From the NCBI RefSeq assembly GCF_026967795.1, contig NZ_JAPVBH010000002.1, positions 682,001 to 746,000 on the forward strand: a stretch of DNA of 64,000 nucleotides, read 5' to 3'. The DNA is from Modestobacter sp. VKM Ac-2986. GTDB lineage: Bacteria; Actinomycetota; Actinomycetes; Mycobacteriales; Geodermatophilaceae. Every line of letters begins with the position of its first letter. Within the stretch, counting starts at the first letter, position 1. Below the pieces are notes generated by a model that was given only the letters and a program-made list of their open reading frames with translations, was not told the DNA's origin and did no database searches. This document shows positions 18,181-26,372 of this stretch, in pieces. A program made the translations under genes and the position numbers.

Positions 18181-19941
18181 TCAGGTCGGGTCCTTGTCGT
18201 TGGCGCCCTGACGGCTGCCACCGGTGAGACCGGCCTCGCCGGCGTAGGGCCCGTGGCCCTTGCCCGCGTGGGCCTCCATCTCCAGACGGTCCCGCAGGTG
18301 CGGGTAGTGCAGCTCGAACGCCGGGCGCTCGGAGCGGATCCGCGGGATCTCGGTGAAGTTGTGCCGCGGCGGCGGGGAGGACGTCGCCCACTCCAGCGAG
18401 TTGCCGTGGCCCCAGGGGTCGTCTCGCAGCGCCAGCCGGCCGTGCTTCCACGACTTGACGACGTTGTAGACGAAGGGGATCACCGAGGCGCCGAGGATGA
18501 ACGACCCGATCGTGGAGACCGTGTGCATCGTCGTGAAGTTGCCGCCCGCGTCGATGTCGAGGTAGTCGGCGTAACGACGCGGCATGCCCTCGTTGCCCAG
18601 CCAGTGCTGGATGAGGAACGTGGCGTGGAAGCCGATGAAGGTCAGCCAGAAGTGCAGCTTGCCGATCTTCTCGTCCATCATCCGGCCGCACATCTTCGGG
18701 AACCAGAAGTACAGACCCGAGTAGGCGGCGAACACCACGGTGCCGAAGACGACGTAGTGGAAGTGGGCCACGACGAAGTAGCTGTCGTTGACGTGCCAGT
18801 CCAGCGGCGGGCTCGCCAGCAGGACGCCGGTCAGCCCACCCAGGAGGAAGGTGATCAGGAAGCCCACCGCGAAGAGCATCGGCGTCTCGAACGTCAGCTG
18901 GCCGCGCCACATGGTGCCGATCCAGTTGAAGAACTTGATGCCGGTCGGCACGGCGATGATGTAGCTCAGGAAGCTGAAGAACGGCAGCAGGACCGCACCG
19001 GTGGCGAACATGTGGTGCGCCCACACGGCCAGCGAGAGGGCGGTGATGCCGATCAGCGCGAAGATCATGCCTTTGTAGCCGAAGAGCGGCTTGCGGCTGA
19101 AGACCGGGATGACCTCGCTGATGATGCCGAAGAACGGCAGCGCGATGATGTAGACCTCGGGGTGCCCGAAGAACCAGAAGAGGTGCTGCCACAGCATCGG
19201 CCCGCCGTTCTCCGGCGTGAAGACCTGGGCCCCGAGGTGACGATCGGCCAGCAGCGCGAAGAGCGCGGCGGTCAGGATCGGGAAGGCCAGCAGGATCAGG
19301 ATGCTGGTGACCAGCGCCGCCCAGGTGAAGATCGACATCCGGAACATCGTCAGACCCGGGGCGCGCAGGCAGACGATCGTGGCGATGAAGTTGACGCCAC
19401 CGAGGATCGTGCCCAGACCGCTGACGATCAGGCCGCTGATCCACAGGTCACCGCCGGCACCCGGGCTGTGCGCCCCGGTCGACAGCGGGGTGTAGGCGTA
19501 CCAGCCGAAGTCGGCGGCCCCACCCGGGGTGAGGAAGCCGGAGACGGCGATCGCCGAGCCGAAGAGGAACAGCCAGAAGGAGAAGGCGTTCAACCGGGGG
19601 AAGGCGACGTCGGGCGCACCGAGCTGGAGCGGCATGATGAGGTTCGCGAAGGCGAAGAACATCGGCGTCGCGAAGAACAGCAGCATGATCGTGCCGTGCA
19701 TCGTGACCAGCTGGTTGTACTGCTCGGGCGAGAGGAACTGCAGCTCCGGGCGGGCCAGCTCACCGCGCATCAGCAGGGCCATGAACCCGCCGACGAAGAA
19801 CCAGATGAACGCCACCGTGGTGTACATCAGGCCGATGGTCTTGTGGTCCGTCGTGCGCAGCAGGCCGAGGAGCCGCGAGCCCTTCTCGGCCTCGTGTGCC
19901 GGGCTGGGCCGGCTCACGATCGGGGCAGGTGCGATCGTCAC
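18181..19941 (-). CDS. ctaD: Cytochrome c oxidase subunit I (aa3 type)
   Basis: A 586-residue membrane protein forming the catalytic core of the terminal oxidase, with 12 predicted helices. Heme and copper ligands are visible: [10 protein letters not shown] (low-spin heme His), [13 protein letters not shown] (CuB His cross-linked to Tyr), AHHMFATG (CuB His pair) and [11 protein letters not shown] (both heme His). The K-channel and D-channel regions look intact. The C-terminal 60 residues are a polar tail rich in Gly/His. The GTG start at 19941 sits before [14 protein letters not shown]. CtaC and CtaE are not in this window. Confidence 0.97.
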   Translation of the reverse strand: MTIAPAPIVSRPSPAHEAEKGSRLLGLLRTTDHKTIGLMYTTVAFIWFFVGGFMALLMRGELARPELQFLSPEQYNQLVTMHGTIMLLFFATPMFFAFANLIMPLQLGAPDVAFPRLNAFSFWLFLFGSAIAVSGFLTPGGAADFGWYAYTPLSTGAHSPGAGGDLWISGLIVSGLGTILGGVNFIATIVCLRAPGLTMFRMSIFTWAALVTSILILLAFPILTAALFALLADRHLGAQVFTPENGGPMLWQHLFWFFGHPEVYIIALPFFGIISEVIPVFSRKPLFGYKGMIFALIGITALSLAVWAHHMFATGAVLLPFFSFLSYIIAVPTGIKFFNWIGTMWRGQLTFETPMLFAVGFLITFLLGGLTGVLLASPPLDWHVNDSYFVVAHFHYVVFGTVVFAAYSGLYFWFPKMCGRMMDEKIGKLHFWLTFIGFHATFLIQHWLGNEGMPRRYADYLDIDAGGNFTTMHTVSTIGSFILGASVIPFVYNVVKSWKHGRLALRDDPWGHGNSLEWATSSPPPRHNFTEIPRIRSERPAFELHYPHLRDRLEMEAHAGKGHGPYAGEAGLTGGSRQGANDKDPT

Positions 19942-20149
19942 GCCCGGAGCTTAGACGGTCCTGCGGGGCTTGACACGGCGGGTGGAGGAGTCGGTGCGGC
20001 GCACTCGGCGCGCCTCGCCGGACATGCCGTGGACACGACCCGGTTGCATGCCACCCGTCTGCCTCCCCGCGCTGGTCAGCGCCCCGGCGCCCGCCGTGGA
20101 GCCACCGGAGCACCCGGCGGTCCCGAGACCGGGTCGTGACGGTCGACGC

Positions 20150-20175
20150 GTTTGTACGCCCCATGGCCAGGGCAC
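20150..20175 (+). promoter_or_regulatory. Possible SigB/SigF-like promoter of glsB
   Basis: GTTT, a 16-bp spacer and GGGCAC resemble the actinobacterial general-stress promoter (GTTT-N15-17-GGGTA) with one mismatch in the -10 element. It lies 66 bp before glsB, a stress membrane protein, which makes it plausible. The rest of the 299-bp gap 19942-20240 must also hold the divergent ctaD promoter; nothing else is clear in it. Confidence 0.35.
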
Positions 20176-20240
20176 AGATGATCTTGCGCTGGACAGTCCA
20201 GCGCTCGACGGCCACGGCCGTCAGGCACAGGAGGTCTCAC

Positions 20241-20516
20241 ATGAGCCTTGGTGGAATCCTTCTGACGATCGTCATCGGCTTCATCGCCGGACTGATCGCC
20301 CGCGCCGTGGTCCCCGGCAAGCAGGACCTCGGCCTCGTCGCCACGCTGGTCCTGGGCCTCATCGGCTCGGTGATCGGCAACGCGATCTACAACCTGGTCG
20401 CCAACGGCAACCTCGAGTTCCGTCCCGGCGGCTGGTGGGCCTCGATCCTGGGCGCGATCCTGGTGCTCGCGGTCTACGTCTTCGCGACCGGCAACAAGCG
20501 CCGCGTCACCCGCTGA
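20241..20516 (+). CDS. GlsB/YeaQ/YmgE family stress membrane protein
   Basis: A 91-residue protein with three transmembrane helices and glycine-zipper-like spacing (ILLTIVIGFIAGLIARAVVPG, VLGLIGSVIGNAIYN, ILGAILVLAVYVFATG), typical of the transglycosylase-associated YeaQ family. Function is not firmly known; members are induced by stress. ATG 20241 has a strong AGGAGG ribosome site 7 bp upstream. A perfect bidirectional terminator follows. Confidence 0.92.
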   Translation: MSLGGILLTIVIGFIAGLIARAVVPGKQDLGLVATLVLGLIGSVIGNAIYNLVANGNLEFRPGGWWASILGAILVLAVYVFATGNKRRVTR

Positions 20517-20550
20517 CGCGCCGCCCGCACCGCGGGCACCGCACCACCGA

Positions 20551-20581
20551 CGAGGGCCCAGCCGATCCGGCTGGGCCCTCG
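20551..20581. terminator. Bidirectional terminator, 13-bp perfect stem
   Basis: CGAGGGCCCAGCC and GGCTGGGCCCTCG pair perfectly around a 5-base loop between the convergent glsB and the methyltransferase gene at 20595. Confidence 0.85.
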
Positions 20582-20594
20582 TCGCACGTCCGGA

Positions 20595-21455
20595 TCAGCC
20601 GCCGGCGGGACCCGGCGTCCAGGTGCTGACGTCGACGGCCACGGTGACCGGGACGGTGTCGGGCAGCCCGGCGACCCGGGCGGCCAGCTCGTCCTCGGCG
20701 AGGTGCCGGGCGTGCGGCCCCATCCCGACCAGCGTGCGCACCGCGGCGTGGTCGAGGGAGAGCACCTGCCGGTACGGGACGGTGGACACCGGCTCCAGGT
20801 GCGGCTCCAGTGCGGCCGAGAGCCGGTCGGCCTTGGCCGGGTCGACGGTGAGCAGCCCGAGCGGCCCCACCAGCTCGGCGAGGTGGTCGACCGCCGGGGT
20901 CACCACGACCAACCGGCCTCCCGGCGCCAGCACCCGCGCGGTCTCCGCGCCGTTGCGGGGCGCGAACACGACCAGCACCCGGTCGACGGCGGCGCTGCGC
21001 ACCGGCCAGCCCGCCCAGGAGTCGGCGACCACCGCCATCGCCCGCGGGTGCGCCCGCGCCGCCCGGCGGGCGGCGTAACGCGAGGCGTCCAGCACCACCC
21101 CGACCGCGTCCGGCGTCCGGTCCAGGACCCCCGCCAGGTGTGCGCCGGTGCCACCGCCGAGGTCCAGCAGCGTGCGTGGCGGCGGGCCGGCGAGCACCGC
21201 GTCGGCCAGTGCCGCCGTGATCCCGGCGTAGTGGCCGGCGGCCAGGAAGTCCGCGCGGTCGGCGACCATGGCCGCGGAGTCACCGGCGTGCGGACTGCCA
21301 CCGGCCGGGAGCAACGTCACGTGACCCTGACGCGCGCGGTCGAAGGCGTGTCCCGCCGGGCAGCGCAGGCCGGCGCCGTCGACGGCGAGCCCCTGGCCGC
21401 AGACCGGGCAGGCCAGGACGGCGACCGCGGCGGCGGGCAGCGCGGGCAGGGTCAT
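20595..21455 (-). CDS. RlmA-type 23S rRNA (guanine-N1) methyltransferase-like protein
   Basis: 286 residues. An N-terminal zinc-ribbon-like segment (CPVCGQGL ... RCPAGHAFD, residues 16-42) precedes a SAM-dependent methyltransferase fold with motif I LLDLGGGTGAHLAGVL and a later VLVVFAPRNGAE. The domain order and the GDSAAMVADRADFLAAGHY segment match the RlmA(I)/TlrB family, which methylates G745 or G748 of 23S rRNA and can affect tylosin-type macrolide binding. The stop overlaps nothing; the ATG at 21455 overlaps the phosphoesterase stop by 4 bp. Confidence 0.88.
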   Translation of the reverse strand: MTLPALPAAAVAVLACPVCGQGLAVDGAGLRCPAGHAFDRARQGHVTLLPAGGSPHAGDSAAMVADRADFLAAGHYAGITAALADAVLAGPPPRTLLDLGGGTGAHLAGVLDRTPDAVGVVLDASRYAARRAARAHPRAMAVVADSWAGWPVRSAAVDRVLVVFAPRNGAETARVLAPGGRLVVVTPAVDHLAELVGPLGLLTVDPAKADRLSAALEPHLEPVSTVPYRQVLSLDHAAVRTLVGMGPHARHLAEDELAARVAGLPDTVPVTVAVDVSTWTPGPAGG

Positions 21456-21964
21456 CGGGTCCGCACCGGCAGCCGGTGCAGCGTGACCTCCCCGAGGCGG
21501 CCCTCCGCGACGACCCCGGTCAGGTAGGTGGGGTGCGGCTGCCTGCGCCGGTCGGTCGGCGAGCCGGGGTTGAGCAGCCGCAGCCCGCCGGGGGCCGTCG
21601 TGTCCCAGGGGATGTGACTGTGGCCGAAGACCAGCACGTCGGTGTCCGGGAAGCGCTCGGCACAGCGCCGCTCCCGGCCAGCTGCGTCGCCGGTCTCGTG
21701 GACGACGGCGAGGCGGACGCCCGCCAGCTCCACACGGGCGACCTCCGGCAGCCGCGCACGCAGGGCACCGTGGTCGTTGTTGCCGTACACCCCGACCAGC
21801 CGGCGGGACCGCTGCTCGAGCTCGTCCAGGAGCGCCACGTCGACCCAGTCCCCCGCGTGCACGACGACGTCGGCGTCCTCGATCCGCTGCCACAGCTCCG
21901 CGGGCAGGTCACGCGCCCGCTTCGGCAGGTGGGTGTCGGAGATGAACACCACGGAAATCGACAC
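21452..21964 (-). CDS. YfcE/MJ0936-type metallophosphoesterase
   Basis: A 170-residue phosphodiesterase-fold protein. Metal-binding motifs are FISDTHLP, HAGDWVD, YGNND, VVHETGD and FGHSHIPW, all in order. Small cytoplasmic members hydrolyse phosphodiesters or nucleotides, but physiological substrates are mostly unknown. It is translationally coupled to the downstream methyltransferase. The start shown is the first Met codon of the frame. Confidence 0.88.
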   Translation of the reverse strand: MSISVVFISDTHLPKRARDLPAELWQRIEDADVVVHAGDWVDVALLDELEQRSRRLVGVYGNNDHGALRARLPEVARVELAGVRLAVVHETGDAAGRERRCAERFPDTDVLVFGHSHIPWDTTAPGGLRLLNPGSPTDRRRQPHPTYLTGVVAEGRLGEVTLHRLPVRTR

Positions 21965-22041
21965 CGGTGCATCGTCTCAGCCCGCTACCTTCGGGCATCG
22001 GCCGACAACGCGGCCGTCAGTTCGACGATCGAGGACCCCAC

Positions 22042-23562
22042 GTGAGCAGTTCCGCCGCCAAGTCCACCGGCTCCGGCCCCGTCCTGGGCGACGAGCCCTA
22101 CCCGAAGCGGTGGCTGGCGCTGGCCGTCATCGCCGTGACGGTGCTGATGATCGTGCTCGACGCGACCATCGTGAACATCGCCCTGCCGGCGGTCTCCACC
22201 GACCTGGCCATCACGGCGGCGAACCAGCAGTGGATCGTCACCGCCTACACCCTGACCTTCGGCGGGCTGCTGCTGCTCGGTGGCCGGATCGCCGACTTCT
22301 GGGGCCGCAAGCGCACCTACCTCGTCGGCGCCGTCGGCTTCGCCCTCGCCTCGGCCCTCGGTGGCCTCGCGGTCAACGAGGAGATGCTGTTCGCCGCCCG
22401 CGCCCTCCAGGGTGCCTTCGGGGCACTCCTCGGCCCGGCCTCGCTCGCGCTGATCACGGTCCTGTTCACCGACGCCGCCGAGCGCGCCAAGGCCTTCGCC
22501 GTCTACGGCGCGATCGCCGGTGGTGGATCGGCGGTGGGCCTGCTGCTGGGCGGGGTGCTCACCGAGTACGCCGACTGGCGCTGGTGCTTCTGGGTCAACG
22601 TGCCGGTCGCGCTCATCGCGGTCCTGGCTGCCATCCGGGTCGTGCCGGAGAGCCGGGCCCCCGGTGACGCGAGCTACGACGTGCCCGGCGCGGTCCTCGT
22701 CACCGTCGGCCTGGCCTCGCTGGTCTACGGGTTCACCAAGGTCGCGCAGGCCTCGCAGGAGGACCCGCAGGAGAACGCCTGGACCGACGGCACCGCGCTG
22801 ACGTTCATCGTCGTCGGCCTGCTGCTGGTGGCGGCGTTCGTCGTCGTGGAGTTCAAGGTGCGCAACCCGCTGCTGCCGATGCGGCTGGTGCTCGACCGCA
22901 ACCGGGGCGGGGCCTACCTGACCTCCACGCTGGTCGGTGCCGGGCTCATCGGGTCCTTCTTCTTCCTGAGCCTGTACTTCCAGGAGGTGCTCGGCTACAC
23001 CCCGGTGGCGACCGGGTTCGCCTCGCTGCCCACCACCCTCGGGGTGCTCATCGCCGCCGGTGCGGCCAGCGCGCTCGTGCCCCGCATCGGGCCCAAGCCG
23101 CTGATGGTGCTCGGTGGCCTGCTCGCCGCCGGCGGGCTGTTCGTGCTGTCCTTCCTGGACGTCGGGACGTCGTTCTGGACGATCCCCTTCCCCGGCCAGC
23201 TGCTGCTGGGCCTGGGCCTGGGCTTCACGTTCGTGCCGCTGTCGAACCTGGCACTGGTGGGCATCGGGGAGCACGACGCCGGGGCCGCCAGCGCGGTGCT
23301 GCAGGCGGTGCAGCAGATCGGTGCCTCCATCGGCACGGCGCTGCTGGCCACGCTGTCGGTGGGCGCCATCACCGCGGCGCTGACCGACCGGCCGGCCACC
23401 CAGCAGGACCCGGCCGCCGCGCTGGAGGCGCAGGTCGCCGGCTACACGACCGCCTTCACCTGGGCCGCCGTGCTGCTGCTGATCGGCGCCGTGGTCTCCG
23501 CGGTGCTGATCAAGGCCACCAAGGACGACCTGCCGACCGACGCCCCGGTGCACGCCGGCTGA
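22042..23562 (+). CDS. MFS drug exporter, DHA2 (14-TM) type
   Basis: A 506-residue membrane transporter. DHA2 signatures are visible: LDATIVNIALPAVSTDL in helix 1, QQWIVTAYTLTFGGLLLLGGRIADFWGRKRTYL (motif A between helices 2 and 3), and GPASLALITVLF. It has 14 hydrophobic segments. Such proteins are proton-driven exporters of toxic compounds. GTG 22042 follows a CGAGGACCCC stretch. It is monocistronic, divergent from the phosphoesterase (77-bp gap), with no adjacent regulator. Confidence 0.93.
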   Translation: MSSSAAKSTGSGPVLGDEPYPKRWLALAVIAVTVLMIVLDATIVNIALPAVSTDLAITAANQQWIVTAYTLTFGGLLLLGGRIADFWGRKRTYLVGAVGFALASALGGLAVNEEMLFAARALQGAFGALLGPASLALITVLFTDAAERAKAFAVYGAIAGGGSAVGLLLGGVLTEYADWRWCFWVNVPVALIAVLAAIRVVPESRAPGDASYDVPGAVLVTVGLASLVYGFTKVAQASQEDPQENAWTDGTALTFIVVGLLLVAAFVVVEFKVRNPLLPMRLVLDRNRGGAYLTSTLVGAGLIGSFFFLSLYFQEVLGYTPVATGFASLPTTLGVLIAAGAASALVPRIGPKPLMVLGGLLAAGGLFVLSFLDVGTSFWTIPFPGQLLLGLGLGFTFVPLSNLALVGIGEHDAGAASAVLQAVQQIGASIGTALLATLSVGAITAALTDRPATQQDPAAALEAQVAGYTTAFTWAAVLLLIGAVVSAVLIKATKDDLPTDAPVHAG

Positions 23563-23597
23563 GGGAGGACCCCTCGCCCCGCGCCGGGGCCCGCACC

Positions 23598-23631
23598 GGA
23601 CGCCCGTCTCCCCTCCGGGAGGCGGGCGTCC
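23598..23631 (+). terminator. Terminator after the MFS exporter
   Basis: GGACGCCCGTCTCCC pairs with GGGAGGCGGGCGTCC (15 bp, one T-G wobble) around a 3-base loop, 36 bp past the stop. Confidence 0.8.
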
Positions 23632-23646
23632 GTCGTTGCGGCGTCA

Positions 23647-23693
23647 CTGCAGGGCCCTGCCGCGAGCCTGCGAGAGGTGGGGGCAGCGGGGTC
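23647..23693. repeat. Dispersed intergenic hairpin repeat, copy 3 (one arm missing)
   Basis: The core CTGCAGGGCCCTGCCGCGAG is followed by CCTGCGAGAGGTGGGGGCAG and GGGGTCC. The right arm GCAGCGGGG has no matching left arm here, so this copy looks incomplete. It lies between two converging genes. Confidence 0.6.
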
Positions 23694-23695
23694 CG

Positions 23696-24637
23696 TCAGT
23701 CGTGGACGGGTGACTCGTGGCTGCGGTGCGCGGGTGACTCGAGCTGGAAGGTGCAGTGCGCGAGGTCGAAGTGGCCGCCCAGGCACTCCGACAGCGAGTC
23801 GAGCACCCGGCCACCGTGCCCCTCGGCGAGCACGTCGTCGTGCACGACGACGTGGGCCGACAGCACCGGCAGGCCCGAGGTGATCGTCCAGGCGTGCAGG
23901 TCGTGCACCCCCAGGACGCCGGGGACGGCGAGCACGTGCACCCGGACGTCGTCGAGGTCGACACCGCGGGGCGCGGCCTCGAGCAGGACGTCGAGGGCCT
24001 CGCGCAGCAGCGACCAGGCCCGCGGCAGGACCAGCGCGCCCACGGCCAGCGAGGCGACGACGTCGGCGCCGGTCCAGCCGGTGGTGAGGATGACCAGGGC
24101 GGCGGCGATGACCGCCACCGAGCCGAGCGCGTCGCCGACGACCTCCAGGTAGGCGCCGCGGGTGTTCAACGACTCCCCCTGCCCGGCGTGCAGCAGTGCC
24201 AGCGACCCGACGTTGACGACCAGGCCGACGAGGGCCACCCCGAGCATCCAGCCCGAGTGGATGTCGGGCGGGTCGCCGATCCGCCGGACGGCCTCGACGA
24301 CCACGTACACCCCGACGCCGAGCAGCAGCAGGCCGTTGGCGACGGCGGCGAGCACCTCGAGCCGCTGCAGACCGAAGGTGCGCCGGCCGCGGGCGGGCCG
24401 CTGGGCCAGGGTGACCGCGCCCAGCGCCATGCCGATGCCCAGGGCGTCCGTCGCCATGTGCGCGGCGTCGGCCAGCAGCGCCAGCGACCCCGAGACCAGC
24501 GCGCCGACGACCTCGACGACGAAGACGCTGCCGGTCAGCGCGAGGACGACGGCCAGCCGCCTCCGGTGCCCGGCCGACACGGTGCCCGAGCCGTGCTCGG
24601 CACCGTGACGGTGCGCCGCACCGTGGTCGTGCCCCAT
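23696..24637 (-). CDS. Cation diffusion facilitator (zinc/cobalt/cadmium exporter)
   Basis: A 313-residue CDF transporter. The His-rich N-terminus (MGHDHGAAHRHGAEHG) precedes six helices. The metal site in helix 2 is HMATDALG (HxxxD) and in helix 5 is EVVGDALGSVAV; a cytosolic domain with HVVVHDDVL and FDLAHCTFQLE follows. This is the ZitB/CzcD type, exporting Zn2+ or related ions against protons. An ATG 33 bp upstream (24670) falls inside the palindromic operator and is not preferred. Confidence 0.93.
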   Translation of the reverse strand: MGHDHGAAHRHGAEHGSGTVSAGHRRRLAVVLALTGSVFVVEVVGALVSGSLALLADAAHMATDALGIGMALGAVTLAQRPARGRRTFGLQRLEVLAAVANGLLLLGVGVYVVVEAVRRIGDPPDIHSGWMLGVALVGLVVNVGSLALLHAGQGESLNTRGAYLEVVGDALGSVAVIAAALVILTTGWTGADVVASLAVGALVLPRAWSLLREALDVLLEAAPRGVDLDDVRVHVLAVPGVLGVHDLHAWTITSGLPVLSAHVVVHDDVLAEGHGGRVLDSLSECLGGHFDLAHCTFQLESPAHRSHESPVHD

Positions 24638-24663
24638 CGCCGTCCCCCTCGCTGACCAGTGTC

Positions 24664-24689
24664 CTGACATGCAGGATGCCGCATGTCAG
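24664..24689. promoter_or_regulatory. Palindromic operator upstream of the CDF exporter
   Basis: CTGACATGC and GCATGTCAG are perfect 9-bp inverted arms around 8 bp, 27 bp before the CDF start. The position suits a repressor site controlling metal export. The regulator is not encoded nearby, so its family (ArsR/SmtB, MerR, DtxR) is unknown. Confidence 0.6.
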
Positions 24690-24764
24690 ACCCGAAAGCC
24701 AGGCGCCCCACGCCGACCACCCCGACCGGGACGGCGAGCGACCGTCGCGCGAGGTGCTGGCGAG

Positions 24765-24923
24765 GGCGAGGGTCAGGCCCCCTCGCAGGGTCCCGCCGCG
24801 AGGGACGAGCGGTGGGGGGCGAGGGTCAGGCCCCCTCGCAGGGTCCCGCCGCGAGGCACGAGCGGTGGGGGGCGAGGGTCAGGCCCCCTCGCAGGGTCCC
24901 GCCGCGAGGCACGAGCGGTGGGG
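24765..24923. repeat. Three tandem 53-bp copies of the intergenic hairpin element (copy 4)
   Basis: Units at 24765-24817, 24818-24870 and 24871-24923 are identical except for one base (GAGGGACGAG in the first, GAGGCACGAG in the others). Each carries CCCCCTCGCAGGGTCCCGCC and a GGTGGGGGGCGAGGG tail. The last is followed by GCGAGGGGGTCC, which completes an outer arm. This fills most of the 303-bp gap 24638-24940 and lies just past the M23 peptidase stop. Confidence 0.85.
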
Positions 24924-24940
24924 GGCGAGGGGGTCCTTCA

Positions 24941-26098
24941 TCAGATCGCGACGCCGCGCTCGCGGAGCCACGGCAGCGGGTCGATGCGGGTGCCGTCGAT
25001 GCCGCCCACGTGCACCTCGAAGTGCAGGTGCGGCCCGGTGGACTGGCCGCGGTTGCCCAGCAGCGCGATCGTGTCGCCGGCCCGCACGCGCTGCCCCTCG
25101 GCCACCAGGATCTCCTGCATGTGGCCGTAGACGGTGACGTCACCGTTCTCGTGCTGGACGTAGACGGCCAGGCCGAAGCCGCTGGCCGCGCCGGCCCGGA
25201 CGACGACGCCGTCCATGACCGCGTACTCGGGCGTGCCGATCGGGGCGGCGAAGTCGATGCCGGCGTGCAGGGTGCCCCAGCGGTTGCCGAACCCACTGGT
25301 GAGCCGGGCGCCCTGGACGGGCAGCACCGCGTCGGGGCGCGCGGCCTCCGCGGCAGCGGCGGCCGCGGCCGCGGCTGCGGCGGCGGCTGCGTCCGAGGCG
25401 ACCCGGTCGGCCTCGGCCTGCACCCGCGCAGCGGCGGCCTGCTCGTCCTCGCGCTCGGCCCGGCTGGCCAGCAGTTGCTGTAGCCGGGAGGCGGCGACGT
25501 CCTCGGTGAGCGCGGGCTGCTCGGCCTGCAGCAGGCCCAGCTCGGCGGCGACACTGGTCGGCCGGTCGGCGTCAGCGGCGCGGGCGACGTCCACCGGGTT
25601 GCCGGCAGCGGTGAGGGCCAGCCCGGCCACGCCGAGCAAGGCCGCGGTGACGACCAGCCGCGGGCGGCCCATCGGGGTGCGTCGGCGGCGGCGGTGCCCA
25701 CCGGTGGCCAGCCGTGCCACGACCTGCTCGGCGGTGAGCTCGGCGACCGGGGCGCGGCCGACGGGCTGCGGGTGGGCCGCGCCGGCGGCGAGCAGCGCGT
25801 CGACGTCGAGGGCGAGCGGCCAGGCGTCGCCGTGACCCGGGAGCGCGGCACTCGCCGGCAGAGACCGGTCGATGGGGCCGGCCCCCACGGGGCAGGTGGT
25901 CGAGGCGCTCAGCGGGGAGGCCCCCCGCAGGCGGCGGGACCGGCCGGTGAGCCGGCGGACGAGGGCGGTGACGGGCGCCGACTCCGGCACCTCGGGGCTC
26001 GCGGGCGACGGGGCGACAGCTGAGCCGCCGGCCTGGACGGGAGCACTACGGCGCACCGTCCCGTCGTCGTCGAGCCGGGCGAGATGTTGCGGGTCCAT
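24941..26098 (-). CDS. M23 family metallopeptidase, membrane anchored
   Basis: A 385-residue cell-wall peptidase. Residues 1-145 are a low-complexity cytoplasmic part ending in a basic HRRRRR cluster. One membrane helix lies at about 148-166. A long helical, Ala/Glu-rich coiled-coil region (190-250) includes a run of 15 alanines. The LytM domain is at 260-370, with zinc ligands His278 and Asp282 (HAGID) and the HLH at 357-359, plus His326 in YGHM. All active-site residues are present, so it should cut peptidoglycan cross-bridges rather than only act as a regulator. ATG 26098 is followed by MDPQHLARLDDDG. Confidence 0.9.
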   Translation of the reverse strand: MDPQHLARLDDDGTVRRSAPVQAGGSAVAPSPASPEVPESAPVTALVRRLTGRSRRLRGASPLSASTTCPVGAGPIDRSLPASAALPGHGDAWPLALDVDALLAAGAAHPQPVGRAPVAELTAEQVVARLATGGHRRRRRTPMGRPRLVVTAALLGVAGLALTAAGNPVDVARAADADRPTSVAAELGLLQAEQPALTEDVAASRLQQLLASRAEREDEQAAAARVQAEADRVASDAAAAAAAAAAAAAAEAARPDAVLPVQGARLTSGFGNRWGTLHAGIDFAAPIGTPEYAVMDGVVVRAGAASGFGLAVYVQHENGDVTVYGHMQEILVAEGQRVRAGDTIALLGNRGQSTGPHLHFEVHVGGIDGTRIDPLPWLRERGVAI

Positions 26099-26152
26099 GC
26101 ACCTGTCTTCCGTCGGCGTCGTGCTGGGGCGGCGCCCATGTAAACACGATGT

Positions 26153-26167
26153 GATCACTTCGTGATC
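26153..26167. promoter_or_regulatory. Small perfect palindrome in the M23/alcohol dehydrogenase gap
   Basis: GATCAC-TTC-GTGATC in an unusually AT-rich stretch (26140-26230) of the 274-bp gap between divergent genes. It could be an operator or promoter part for the M23 gene. I see no riboswitch consensus here. Confidence 0.3.
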
Positions 26168-26372
26168 TGCCGAAGGCCACATGCACACGGGGTCAAGTGG
26201 TCAGCGTCACAACAGCAAGTGCCAAACGGGGACGGTCCGTCACGGCATGACTGCCCGCGGTTCATGACTCGAACGCGCCGGTCCGGGTAGGTCCAGACCA
26301 CCTGCACCGGGCACCGTCCCCGCTGACCACCGTCGCGGACCTCCCGGCGCCTCCGAGACCGAGGAGCACCCC

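Noticed and set aside
24765-24923. CRISPR-like array
   Set aside because: The 53-bp units are directly adjacent with no variable spacers, there are only three, and no cas genes are nearby. It is a tandem duplication of an intergenic element.
26099-26372. Cyclic-di-AMP (ydaO-type) riboswitch ahead of the M23 peptidase
   Set aside because: Such riboswitches often precede wall-hydrolase genes in actinobacteria, but I cannot find the conserved stem sequences in this leader.
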